This document shows, one piece after another, positions 22,516 to 35,739 of a stretch of DNA of 64,000 nucleotides. Origin of the DNA: Opisthorchis felineus (lineage: Eukaryota; Platyhelminthes; Trematoda; Opisthorchiida; Opisthorchiidae); assembly GCA_004794785.1 (NCBI GenBank), contig SJOL01002760.1, forward strand, positions 190,843 to 254,842. Reading direction: 5' to 3'. A program made the position numbers and the translations under genes. The notes under the pieces are model-generated. The model was not told the origin of the DNA, did no database searches, and saw only the letters and a program-made list of their open reading frames with translations. Position 1 is the stretch's first letter, and every line of letters begins with the position of its first letter.

Positions 22516-25500
22516 CTGGACAACGGGAGCAGTGAATCGTTTGTGTGAGAACAGATACGACTGATGGAAGCAACACTGATCATAAGGGCGTGGATAAATC
22601 TTCAATTGCGCTTTACTTCTCAGTTGTTTAACGAATTGCCCCGGTTGCACGTTCTAGTAATTTTGGATCGTTTCCGAGGATCGTGGCAAATCGCCAGCAG
22701 TCAGTTTGCTAATGAATATAAAATATTGGAAAAATCTCAAACATCAGTAGGCTTGTTCCTCCCATGCACACACAAATACGGCCAGCAGTTTGGGGCTACC
22801 GGTAAGTCGTTTCAGTCCCAGTATCAAGCGAATGTTCGTGGCAGTTTTCAATTGCTGATCACATGCCGGACAAAATGCGATGCGGAAAGTTACCAAAGGG
22901 TTAACCCAATGCAGTCAATCAGGCCACAGCACAGTTTGGATTCGAAACGACCAAGTCAGATGACATGCTACCGGAACTTCCAGCAACCAGTCAGGTTTGA
23001 GACAGATGATATGTCTTGAGGAACTATATAAACGCAAGTAGACCGAATGGGAATACTCACTTAGCTGCGCATTGATAATGTACGGCAAACTGAACGTTTG
23101 CAAACGAATTGGCAAGCTAGGCGAAAACATCACCTCTCACCTGATCATCAGCCACAGATGATATGAGATGCTTGCCGGGTCAAATCATTGAACGTATCAC
23201 GTTCTGTTCCTACTTCTGAGAACTTATGGGAACGTACCTGATGACTGTATGAATTTTCGGTTTAAGTGACGTTCGCAACTGGGTTGTCGGCCATCGCTTA
23301 TGTTTGCGTTTCTGAATGCGTAATTTCGACATGAATACCAGTCGACTTAATCCGTCACAACCTATTTGATGGGGCCAGCGTAGAACGGAACGGATCATCA
23401 AGCAGAAGATCAGCCAAAAATATTTCCAGTCAACATTTTAAAGGTAATTAATTTGCTGTATTTTGCCACAAACTTAAAGTAGGTTAGCTCTTATCGGACA
23501 TTGTTACGAATCTATAAACTTCGGCGATTTTATTCAAAGGCAACCCGAAGTGTTGTTGAAATTCGCACCAAAAGCGCTTGAAATTGTATGGGTGGAGTTA
23601 AAAATGTTACGGAAACTTTTTCACAACATGGCAATTGGCACTTTTCTACCTTTAGGTAGGTGTACTAGTCAACCGTCTGTTTAACCGATGGCTACTGTGG
23701 CGTTTCAGTGTACCTCAACTTGTCACTAGTCCGGAAGGCTTCAAAGCCAACGAAAACTTGTGAACAAAGCCTTCAATATTCTGGCTGATCATTTCAATCG
23801 GAAAGTAAAAGCTGCTGCACAGCTGCCCCCGAACCATGCTACCTGAGTAATTGTTTTCAACCAGCGTTGACATAGATCGATGGATTTATTAATGATCCGT
23901 TTATGATTTGTGATGCCTCCAGTAATATTTCTATCCTTTTATGAACGCCCATCATCCTTTGGCCTGACGGCATCACATCCAAACCATCACCAGTATTGCT
24001 TGTTCGGCCTTCGTAGCATACCTGATGCCTGTATCTCTAATCTGGGCTACGCTATCTCTCGACCCATTCCTACCGCCGAGGTGTCGACTGCCTTGTGCAC
24101 CCCAGGACAGAAGTGTACATCTCCCCTTCTAGTCGACACCATATTCAGCCACCTGTCTGCCACTCTAACGCGTATTCCATCCTATATCAGTCCATCCTTA
24201 CCACTCACTAATAACCCGCCTGACCAATCATGCACTGTTCACTATTAAGTCCAAACTCTATCCCTGATTATTGGTGGTCTCAAAGTTCTTGAAATTTTCT
24301 GGTCCCTGTATGAAAGTTCCATGCGCTTTTCATCTTTGCTAGCCCAATTCAATGTGAAAAACGGATCGCAACCCACTAGGTGACATGCACGCCGTCCTCA
24401 CACCCGGATATTGCCCTTGAAATAGGTTAAACATATGCATACAGGCGCTCAAAGTCGTATTGGAAAATACCGAACAATGACCAGACAACTTGGAGAAGCA
24501 GAACACAGGACAAACCGCAAAGAAGCTCTCCACCAGAATGCAGGAACACAGGTGCATCTCCGTACACAAATATCAGGTAGGACGCGAACACTCCATGAAC
24601 AACGTTCGCATACTGGCTCAAGCAAGAACTAAGAATGAACGTAAACGTATAGAATCATAGCACTTTACCACGGAAGCCATCAACAAACACATCAAAGTTG
24701 ATCCCTTCTACCAACCAAGTCAACGACCACCATGTCTTTCAAATAATAAGTCACGTCAAGGGTAAGCGGTGCTCTTTAAGTGCTATACAGCTGGACGCAG
24801 GCAATAAGTAATCACCTACCCTAGTGTTCATGGAATAAGTCTCGTCGTCTGATGGCGGACCGTCTACAAGTAAACTGCTCAGTTCAGAGAACTGATCAAC
24901 AGCCACATGCTCAACAACCACGAAGCACAATCAGGCTGGCAATAGCTCGGTGTACTGGCATTTGCCTCTCATAAATGATTTTTCCACGAACAGGCACGTT
25001 GCTATTCCGCTGGCCTCTACATGTGTACAAGCGCAATCGCAGCACTGATGTTCTCCTTTTTGTCGCATTCAGCCAGTTGCATTTCAAACAAAAAGGCTGA
25101 CCTAGAGCATGTGCTCTCCATGAAGCTACCGCAGTCTACCTTTTAAATGGTGATTATTTGGTCTGTGGAGCTACTGGGAGCATAGCAAGCCACGAGCGTT
25201 TTGTGGGAGATATTTTGGGCTGAAACTGAGATCACGGTTTTGCCTGCTGGTGTACAGAGGTTTAGTGAATGCTTCCATCTGCATTATTTAAGCGCTTTTA
25301 TGGAAGGCAGAGACAGGATCACCAGCTGGTGGCAGGCAGACGGCGTTCAACAAGATAAGATATACGTAAGGAAATGCGGAAACAAAAATGTGGTTGATCT
25401 TGTACACCAAAACCATTACACATCGCCAACTGTAACGGTAAAGAAACGCCAGGAAATGCGCTACTTTAAGCAGCTGTTTGACAATCCGCTGCAGGCGAGC

Positions 25501-25729
25501 AATTCCTCGTGTTTTCACACATCACTGGTATTGGGAGGATGCCTGCGAACTGACGTTCGGCCTTCCTTACCTACTTTTGAACAACCGCTTCGCAACTAAC
25601 GCATCTTGCACGTCACTGCTTCTCTGTTACTTCCCAAAATGCATCCTATAAACCGTCAGTCAAATTAGAGTAAAGCTTCGTGCACCCGTGTGGGAATTTT
25701 TAAACACATACGTTCACAAGTCTATTACT

Positions 25730-25760
<31 letters not shown>

Positions 25761-28700
25761 TACAAGCTAGAAAATTTGCACGAAATACCCACGAATGAAC
25801 ACGGGACACTGGAGTCGAAGAGAAAATGAACCAATTTAGGGGTCCAAGAATCAGAGAAATCGTTCGGCGCGGCGGGAGACATTTGCAGCCAGAGTGTATG
25901 ATGGAATGATGGACAGGAAAGAAACTGTCGGAGAATGTTCGTTGGGAGAAAGGAAAGCGGCGTTGATGTTTGTACGTTCCACTAATTCAACCAGAATATT
26001 TGTAGAAGTTCTACTTTAGAAAGGAAGGGCTTCTAATGATCTGACATTAAAGAAATAATATTTCTCAAGGTATCCCGGAAACGAAAAAACATTCGGCTGA
26101 AGTAAATACATGAATTTTAAAGTTTCCAATGGGACTAAAGGGGATCGGAAAGCGTCCTTATTCTCAGCGTAGAACGCTAGACTTTGAACTCTTACAAAGT
26201 AAGTTGAGATATAAGGTTAGCAGCTGATGTGCATGCTGAAAACGGATAATTGACAATGCATGATAGTTTGCAACGTGGTAGAGAAACGCGATGGCTGCAG
26301 CAGATAGGTACGTCCCAGATGAAAAGAACTAACACTGGGAAACGTAATTGTTAATCTCCCATAGAGAGGCGAATTAACGATTACTCTAGTAAATTGCCGG
26401 TGGTCTATAAAGTAATACAAAACCAGACTGACCGCGGTCTGCTCACCTCCTTCCTTGGGAAGATGCTGTATTGATTCACATCTATGAACTTGAGAGTATC
26501 AGTGCTCCGGTGACGAAGTGAATTGAGTGACAGATAACTTCTGCAGCAGGGCGAAACAAACGGTAAGCAAATTGGCGCGGGTTGCCTCAACTGGGTCTAG
26601 AATAGCCTCTTTTGGCAGTTCCCGAATGCCGGAGGTGCGGCTGAGTTGAATATCGCTGTTCTTTTCTTCTGTACTGGTTTTAACTTAGCTACTCAGTAAC
26701 TGTCAAGAACTTCTCCACCGAGGAGACAACCAGTAAAAATCAGCTTGTTGTTCATTAAGAATGCCAACAATTTCCCCAGATATTAAGAGCGACAAATATC
26801 CAGGGCCGACGGCTTTGTACGATACTGCTTGCACGGTTGCGTACTTACTTTTCAAAATGCCACGTTGTCAGTGACATTACTGTCTTTAGCGGCAAAAAAA
26901 GCGACCGTTAGGATTGTCGGTCAAGTCCAGGGCCCCAAGGCCCAAAATTCAGCCATACAATTACTTGCGGAATGTTTCAACTCTTAATACCGCACTGCCC
27001 TGTGTCGTGTTGAGACGGACGACTGATAGTTTGCGTGTTTACTACCAAGCCCACCAGATCTGATGTTAAAAAATCAGAGTTCTAACGTCTGCCGGCATCC
27101 GGTATAGTTGTTTTCAAACGCACAATGCAGATGACGTTAGTGTGGTCAGCAACTATCTGGAACACTCTTACTTGCCCTGGCCCCGGACCTAATGGGGTTC
27201 TTCTGGCAACCACTCTCCGCTTAGCTGGCTCCAGCACAATTGTCCTGCGGCCCGTTTCAGCGAATGCCTCTGTCTGCCCACATGTAACCTAATTTTTGCA
27301 TGTGAACTACATATAACAATTGGAACATGAATCTTTCTTCCAATGTACAAGTGAGCGCGCCAATTTAACCTGCTGCTCTTAGCCACCGGAAAGTTCCCCA
27401 TCCTCCTCAAAATTATGTGCCAAATCGGGGCTTATGGAGCCTGCATAATTGACTGGTATCGCATTGAAGGTCTCGCTTTTGACGCCGGGCATGTGAAGTC
27501 ACTTAGTATAGCTAAAAATCATGTACCATTTCATGTCTGTAAATCAATGCCATTCTCACACGGTACGCAGCGCATTTTCCCCAGATCCCAAAATGAAAAA
27601 GTACCGAATGCTCTTCAAGAAAAATTCACCATCGACCACCATTCTCTTTTAGTCCAAAGAAAATGTCACGCCGATACGTTCAGCCTCTATGAAAGCTACT
27701 AGGTTTCCGAAAATTTGGATTATTCTTAGCGGTCTCTAATGGTTTTTTCATCAATAACTGCCTTCCTGGAGGAACCTAAAACCACCATCCCTTTACCCCT
27801 AGAACATCTCATTAGAAAACCTAAGGATGCCGCAAATGCACAGTGGCCACTTGGGCTGTGTACATCCGGCCCGTACTGACAATCAAACTCGCAGCTTACA
27901 AACTTCATGTTCCCTAACCGATCTACTGCTCTCCTCTCTGGCATGCATATCCTCTTCACTGCAAACGTAACAAAGCCCCATCGCGTAATAAACTGTCCAC
28001 TTTTCGCTCTGAGTTATCTAAGTTCGATGAATCGACCAAGATAATCTTTCGTACCTTTGCAGTTTAAATGATTCCACAAATAATTCTAACGAATAGGAGA
28101 GAGTCATCTGGTCCGCTACAAATTTTTGTTGGTTTAAATTTGGCCACAACGGTGCGCAAACTGTTTGTTCTATCTTCCTTCATTGCGCCTTCCAGCTTTG
28201 TAACCCGAGGACCTTCACTGGTTTACTGTTTACACCAATACTTGTGCCATCAGCTCTCCTTCAAATACACTTGGCTTTTTTCCTACGGACTAGTTCGAAA
28301 TCTGGTCAGTCAGCTCCAATTTGTTCATCGGGACTTTGCTAACCAAAAATAAAAAATTCCAGCCACTCACAAATGATTACTGATGTTACACGCTGAGCAA
28401 CTGGAAGAACAGAGATAGCAAACAAAGTTTGTTTTCTGTGTTTTGCCTCTTGGCTAATACCTGTCAAAATTTACGAGATGCCAGGAACCACCTGCAAGGT
28501 ATGCTTGAAAATCACGGATTCATACTCTTTGAGGAAAGAAAAGACACAAGTGTCGATTTTTCACGGAATCAGGCCAGTTGCGCGAGTGCCAGGCAACCTT
28601 GTGGCGTCCTATTTTTCGCGGGATAGCTCAGCTTTTGTGGTCACACAATGTTAGTCAATTCGTGTTATCAGTAAATCCACTGCACCCCCAAACGTCAACG

Positions 28701-31399
28701 ACGTTTTACAAAGAAACTTTTCGGGGCCGCGAAACGCTTGCGGAAGAATGACTAAGTTCTTCCGTCCAAGAAAAACTGAGGCTCAGGAATTGTCCGGACG
28801 GATAAATCTGACTTTACAGACAAGATGAATAACGTCCTCCCCGATGAGCCCAAATTCAATAAAATAGAAACCGTCGGCTACAAATGATCATAAAGGAGTA
28901 CCCGATTGATGCCAACAGTTGTAGGGGTATTCGCCTCACTGGTATGAAAATTTTTTACCTGTATGGTCTCCCAAATGTGCATAAATCAGGTCGCCCACAG
29001 AGCAAACCCACCCACTATGGTTTAAAGGTGGTGAAACGATGCTGAAAAACATGAGCACTTCCGTTATTTTCACCTTGGGCTTGTAGAAGCCAAACATGGA
29101 AAGGAAGAGAAATTACTAGCTAGACAATAATCTGGCACACAGCCAAGCCGTCAGGCCGTGTGCTGCAATATTGCATCGTAAAAATCTGTTTTTTCAATCA
29201 CCTGATTTCGAATTCCTTGGCATAATCCTGTGCCGGAGCCAGTTTTCGGGTGGAGATGTGCTTTCGTTTCTCCATTCACATTGACCGCGCCCCGGAAACA
29301 TATAATCAGGCTCCATTACGGTTTGACAGTCACAACCCTGAAGGTGTCGTGATATACCTTTTGATACCAAAACGGATGCAAACTCGTAAAGGTTATTTCA
29401 CTACGGAAACGTGCTTAATCGTTATCCATAGGATTAGTGCACTTAGCTTTCTAAATGCTTGACTGTGGTGCACTGAGTTCATCTGCTAGATGTGATGTCC
29501 TTAACCCCTATGGCATTTCGAGTTCCCCACTATGGGTAAATATTTTGCCGATATGAGTTTCAAATCAACATTTTTGACGGAAGGGGCTTTTTAAATGAAC
29601 GAGTGACTTGCCGCCGTTCAGTACCTCGTTGTGAAAGCTCATTTAGAGGTAATTTATAACAGATACAGACTGATAGTAAAGACCTCTCACCCATCAACCA
29701 TTCTAGAACCGTTTGACTTTGGCATCCCTGATTATGAGTCACCTGCCCAAAGAGCGTTTATGAACATATATGAAGGTTTATGCTTCTAACCCTCTCCTAG
29801 GTTCAACTATAATCTCCCAGGTCGTTTACTGATTTCACTGTGGGTTCTTATGTACGTTGGAGCGCTTGTAGCGGTCACTCTCTTGTCCCTTGTACCAACA
29901 TTACGCAATTTGTTTAGCACATCTTCATAAGACCACGAGTCTCGTCTGTCCTAAAACACAAATCACGTGACGAAATCCCTTCCAGCTGTCACCTTCACCG
30001 ACAACAAATAAACTGCAATTTTCCATCCACTTTGATTACGCAGCAACCATCTATATCACCTTCACGCACATTAGATCAAGTTGCTTGAAAGCTGGTGTTA
30101 CAGTCAAACAGACGTTTCCCTCGTCTTTTCACACTGCGTACAGTAAATACGCACGAAACTCTACGCAACACACACGGAGTGGGAAGACGCCCAAATTCCA
30201 CAAGTCAGCGGACAATTTTGGAACATGTTAGCAGCGGCACTGCAGAGAAAACACGTCCCGCCTCGGAACATTCACTCAGGAAGTCTCACCGGCTGTTCTC
30301 AAACAATAATTCAACATTTGACTCGTTCCATTTTTCGCACTGTATTTATTTTATTTAGGGTATACATTGCGATCATTGTCAGTTCTAAAGCACAGACTTT
30401 GTTTGTTTTTGCCACCTGATTATGAGGTTCATTTCGTCACAATTAGAGGTATTCTGATATGAGGCGAATATCATCCGTGAATTGAGATATATGGTCCAGT
30501 TGGCGTAGTTTGCAAGGCAAATATTCGTCGGCTTTGACTTACGGAGGTGAATATTAAAGGTTTGTGCTCGGTGAAAACAAAAAGTATTCTGTCTTCACAA
30601 AAATGTCGAAAATGTCAAATGAACGTGTAAATAGAAACCAACACTCTACTGGGATTTTTCTGGGAAACAACCCAAGCTGTTGAAGTTCACCTTGAACCGA
30701 TTGTTGTAGGACTGCGCCTATGTTAGATGTCTATGTTAGATGCGTCCAAGCATCGTGACTATTGGGCTCTTGGCTGATTTCTTGAAGGACCAATTAAGCT
30801 CGGATTTAAGTGAACCAAATGCATAGGTCATGGTGCAAAAATAGTTGAAGTTGAACAGAGTCGGCGTTTATGTTGGGCATTCATGCGATTGAATTTAAGA
30901 GATTACCTTATGCTAGAGGATTTAACACGATATGGACGATTTGTCACCTCAGTCATGTCCGACTCACCGGTTATTAGTGCTCTAATTGTTACAAAATTAA
31001 CTTATTAAGCAGAACATGATAAGCACTAACAAAGTTTGTTTTTTTAGAATGTTGATGAATCCAATACGATGGTATTCCTCTTTTTGGTGAATTGCTTTCA
31101 CGGACACTACTTCCGTTTCATTTGACATTGAACTAGCGCCCTCACTGGTTGGCTATCTTCCGTGGTGTCATATTTATGTACACAAGCCTGCTTAGCAATA
31201 TACCTGTACATGGAACGACAGCAGCTGGCGTCGTCGATGTTGCAAATGTAAGCTTAGTTTGACTACTTACGATTATGAAGAAGCCAAGTACAGCGTTCCT
31301 GTATGACACCAATATGGCTTGTCGGCCAATTGAGCTTCCAAATTGGTTCAACGATCAAAGAGCCCATTGGTCCAGATTGACTAAGGCGGAGTTGATCAT
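22516..31399. other. Long gene-poor stretch
   Basis: No recognisable gene. It includes pyrimidine-rich plus-strand blocks (23.9-24.3, 27.4-28.4, 29.8-30.1 kb) and purine-rich ones (25.8-26.2 kb) that could be remains of strand-biased repeats, though I could not pair them with each other. A (TA)n microsatellite lies at 25,733-25,760. Open frames up to 151 codons (22,564-23,019, +) carry no motif I can name. Confidence 0.45.
25733..25760. repeat. (TA)n microsatellite
   Basis: An uninterrupted alternating AT/TA run of about 28 bases. Confidence 0.95.
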
Positions 31400-31693
31400 G
31401 TGCCTAAGTCAGACACAGTACTGGTAACTCTGGTGCTCCAAGGTGCAATACTTTTTTTGGAGGAAGCATCTCCGGGGCACACCAAAGTTTCTGATCGATT
31501 TGGTGTCCTCTCTTTGGAGGAGGGACTAATGACGTATGTCTCGCACGCTTCGTTTACTGGGTTGTTGAGTTTCCAGTTGTGTTCCATTGATTCAAACATA
31601 CATTGTGGCGTGCAATGGACTAAGTTTCCAAATCGTGCTTGGAGGTGCCAGACATTTGACACTTTGGTATATTTAGGTAAAGTGAACCAATGA
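31400..31693 (+). pseudogene. Peptidase-like P3, DGILGLA-region fragment
   Basis: The frame contains DRFGVLSLEEGLMTYVSH, which lines up with DRVLGLASSGMGTFWDQ of P1 with one extra residue. At nucleotide level 'tcgat..ttggtgtcctctcttt.ggaggga' parallels the P1 exon with small gaps. Farther on it reads LSFQLCSIDSN and VQWTKF...W, similar in order to the pepsin FGG.D...W...W region. A better-supported P3 segment follows in the correct order at 31,921-32,220. The match is diverged, and the exon edges are not fixed; a possible donor is GTATAT or GTAAAG near 31,670-31,680. Confidence 0.45.
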
Positions 31694-31920
31694 TCATGGT
31701 GGAGTTGTTTAGCGGACCCCACACAAAGTGTGGGATTTTTGCACCACCTAAATCAACTCAAATAAAGAGCCAAAGGGAGACTGTCTGCCACTAATGCGCA
31801 TCTTGATATGGTAGCAGCTGATAGCGTTAGCTCGACGAATAACCGTGAGTTACCCATTCCTATGCTGTGAGTTTGTTAACGCCAGTCCTCATTTCAAGTG
31901 TGACGTATCAGTAAGCGGTT

Positions 31921-32220
31921 TTGTGCACCTACCCTAAGGAGTCAAGAATGGTCCCTCTGACATACAGATACAGCTTGGCGGTGATACATTTTGTTATCAA
32001 ATGCTTAGCGCTACAGTCAACAATGACACAGAACATTCCGATTATGTTGCAATTTCCCTTAGGGAAGCATATCAGGAGTTCTGGAATAAACAACGTGCGG
32101 TTTCAAAGGGACTTATTCCCTCAGTGGAAAAATCTATGCCAAGAAGAATGTGAAGTGATTTCTCTTGGACGAGCTTCCCGTGTTTCCCTTAACACAACTG
32201 AAGCTTTTGTTCTTGGTTAG
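31921..32220 (+). pseudogene. Peptidase-like P3, middle plus second-site region without the intron
   Basis: One open frame runs through YRYSLAVIHFVIK, parallel to KYAHLQNAFVLAE of the P2 middle exon, and on to CQEECEVISLGRAS, parallel to CDENCEVSFELG of the P2 second-site exon. The nucleotide block 'ctatgcca.gaagaatgtgaagtg.ttc..cttggac' matches P2 (tgtgacgaaaattgtgaagtgtcattc..ttggac). The two parts are separate exons in P2 and P4 but one frame here, so the intron may be missing. The DTG site is gone. It ends at a TAG after FVLG. Confidence 0.52.
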
Positions 32221-35200
32221 CTTTACAGTGCATTGATCCCAAAACCACCCATTAGAAAACCAAGCCTTAATTGCAGCGGTCTTCTTCCTGGTCATGGGAC
32301 CTTTGTTTTCAGAATGATAAGGATAGATCGAAATCTATGCAGTCGGTTGGTTTGATCGGAACAAACCCCACCAGATTATGGCATTAGGGGCGAGAAAACT
32401 CGTTCGCACAAGGAACATAACAAAACCCCACTGGGTTTTTCAGTGCATGGTATACCAGTTCAGCCGTAATCGAAATTTCCGGTGAAAAATGCATCCGGGG
32501 AAGCCGTGAAGAAGCCAGTCTTCCTTGAACGTTTTTTCAGAACTTGGGACGTCAACAAAAGGAGAACGATAGTATCCCCTTGAGGCAAGTTCTTGCGGAG
32601 TTACACTAATGAGATATATCTACACTTCAACTCACTGTAATTGAATCGTCTTTCGTCACTTCCGCATTCCAAATATCAGTGTGAAGACATTTCATCGCAA
32701 GTTGACGGCTTAGCACCTCGTTGAGGAAGAAAAACACGGGAATAGATGGTGATCAAACACATGGAACAACAGACACCATGCAATTGCATAAGCTGTATAG
32801 AACAAAAGCAATTTCCTGCACAGCTGTGAGAGAATGTACAAGAGTCGTCGTCAGCTGTATGATTGATTACACCGACACGAGTAGTTTTAATGTTTTGAGC
32901 AAATCATCATGCCATTTGATCTACTCGCTTCAAATGATCACATTACTTTTGTATAATACGTTTTAGTGGTTGTATGGTGACGTAGGATCCAGTGGTTTGT
33001 CCAAGTGTACTTTTGGGAAGATAATCCAATAACAGACCATCCCATATAGGAGATCACTTTTTGTTGGTACTTTGGAGCCCCGAATTCAATATAGGACCCG
33101 CCCCGAAATAGGTAGCCTTTGTCCGTTATTTTTTATTTGGTCCCCGTAGGACGGTAGCCGCAATAATTAGAGATGAACATAACGGAATTGCGTCACTATT
33201 CATCTAGGTTGACTGTCATGCACTTACACAGGACCGTGCCTGGTACTGGCATGTAAGGTACGAGTTTCTTCCCGGTCCTTGTTGGGATGGTGAAATTGCG
33301 CCTTGGAGTAATTTATCCTAGTCCCAGGAACTGATAGTCTGTCAAAAACTATCGGTTCCAGGTTACATCCCACAGAATGGGACTGTTCTTAGTTTGGAAG
33401 GACTACTGCAACTAGACAGGCGTTCTCTTCGAGTTTGATCACTAGAAAAATACAGTCTTAATTTGGGAGTTAGGCCCAGTTTGAAAACCTTACCATCAAG
33501 GACGAAAGATTTTTGAATTCGATGAGAAAGTGGATAAGATCAAAGACAGGAATGTAAGCTCTATGTCTTCGTCGAACACAGTCCGTTTTTCTCATTTTGG
33601 ATTCACACCTAGAGGTGCCTCGCAAAGATCACCGCAAGATCAAACTGCCAGCTAGGCAATCCCGATTCAGCCATAATTTTAGATTAGATTTTCTAGACAA
33701 AACACCGCCTATGAATTACTTAAGAGCTTCTGGCAGCTCATTAATTGTTCTTGTTTTTCAGCAGATATGCAAAGTCCCGGAGTTTACATCGACCTTGAGA
33801 CTGTGACTGGTTCGTGGTAGTTCCTCACTCCAAGCTGGTTTATTCACACGGAGAAAGATTTCTCCATTAGAGTGTTACCTATTCTCTTACGAATTGTTGG
33901 GCTAATTTGGTCTTTCGAAAGTTGGAATCCGATAAAAACAGTTTGTGATTCTCACAAGAACACTCGGAGGTTTGTTGATACATTTACAAACATAGTACAA
34001 GCTGTGTGATGGCAATGATCACATGGGTTCGGATGTTCGGAAAAGTTGTTGCACATTTACGATTCTGTGAACGCTGACAAAAAGCACGTCTTTTGAAGTT
34101 GCAGTAAAGTAAATAGATCTATAAATACCGGAGCACTCCTTTGAGGAATTGTAATTTAATTTTAGTGGGGAGTGTTCTCAGTGGGGATCACCACCAGCCA
34201 CTAGGGGTTGGGCGACTTTAGAAATTTCCCAAGGAATGAAATGACAGTTACTTTGGAATAAATGCGCGTAGGCACTCTACAGGCGCAGAAAGCTGGGAGA
34301 CGCATAACCTACTTCTCAAGATGTAGACATGTTAAGTCTGTTGTAGTTTTATGACAACTATATTGCGGTATGGGGAACTAGAACGGTCGTTTAAACGAAC
34401 CGGGGTTTTGCTTGTAACACTCAACGTCACGAAACGGAGCAACACTTGTTTGGCTACAACGGTAACCCACCAGTTTGGATCAACGTATTTGGCAGACTCA
34501 TTCGGACAGTAGGAAAACATTCTGCGAATGCTATTCAACGATGCCAAACAATGCGTTCCCTATTTCAGATATTTACGTTAAACTAATTCGAATGCTATCA
34601 ATATAGTTTGTAGACGAAAACGCTCGAATGTGAGTATCCACCTGAATGCTGTGGTAGAATCTGGGCGCCGCATTTGTGAGCTAAAGTGCGCGTAGCTGCT
34701 CATTGATGCTTACCCAGCAAAGTTGGCATATCTTTTAGAACACTGGGCACTCTTAATCTACTTTCGTCAGAACAGCAGAAGAATAGGTCGTAACAGTCTT
34801 GGAAACATTGAAAACAGGCGCGGCATCAAACAGCAAAAAGAAAAGACAAACGTTCCAACGGACTGGTGATGCGGGATTGGGTTTAGTTCCATTAGGCTAT
34901 CGAATGTTACTCCAACCAGCGATCTTCGTTCACGGTCCTTGATTCAATACAGGGCACACAGCTGAGGGCCTCATCTACGTGTTCTTTCAACATGACTTCA
35001 AACATAACTGCATTTAGCTTTGCAACCGCGTCCAAAGAGAAGACTTTGACCAAACGATGTTCAATATGTGATGAATTCTTGCAAGCTTGATGGTTATTGA
35101 CCAGATGGTTGTTAACCTGCTTGCCCGGCTTGCGAATTAGCCATGCAAACGTGTGGTTAACAGTCGAGTAGGCACATTCAGTGCTCGGGTGGCTGAACTA

Positions 35201-35739
35201 CTGATTGTATCGAACGAGCGCTCCTGACTAGTAATGAAATTTTGCAGCCAGCTGTCAAGCGAGGCGAACAGATCTACAGTCACCTGATCTACAACCGGAA
35301 AATATGTTCACCAGCCCATCCTTTTTCTAATTCTGAATCCGAATTTTCGGCTTGGCCGTCTACGTAGTTCCATTATTTCACATAAACCTCTTCCTGATCA
35401 CTGAAACATCCAAACCTGTGCACTACTCCACGCAATAAATTTCATCAAATTTTCCTGACACGAAGCTGACTTTTGGAAACCGTCGCAGGTTTTTTTCGTT
35501 CCAGAGGTGTACGTTTTGCCCATCGTTACAGCTCTAACGAATTTATAAACGATGGACTGAACGTTCTTTCACACACAAACGTCACAACACACATAGAAGA
35601 ACAAACACGTCTATTCTGTGAGGCAGGCAGTGGTCAAGAATGGAGAATTGTGAAACCAGTAGCGAACAACTAAATATATGGGTTCAAGCAAGCACAGTGA
35701 GGACCCACATGGATATCGTACTTCCTGAACGATACTGGG
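32221..35739. other. No gene recognised
   Basis: A terminal LGD-type exon of P3 would be expected downstream on the plus strand, but I did not find one. Open frames are all under 90 codons. Confidence 0.45.

Noticed and set aside
22480..22548. A plus-strand KVIFNLDNGSSESFV, looking like a pepsin first active site
   Set aside because: It has a two-residue insertion and DNG for DTG, is followed at once by a stop, lacks a splice pattern like the P2 and P4 first-site exons, and lies antisense to a better exon-like frame. Probably chance.
28068..28352. A plus-strand frame whose SSFIAPSS stretch can be laid over the pepsin first site
   Set aside because: All three DTG residues would be changed and there is no nucleotide match to P2 or P4; alignment is by spacing only.
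31142..31722. Minus-strand frames with CTPQC and RNAVLGFF, which can be read as pepsin C-terminal parts
   Set aside because: The plus-strand reading of the same region is collinear with P1 and P2 and matches at nucleotide level; both strands cannot be right.
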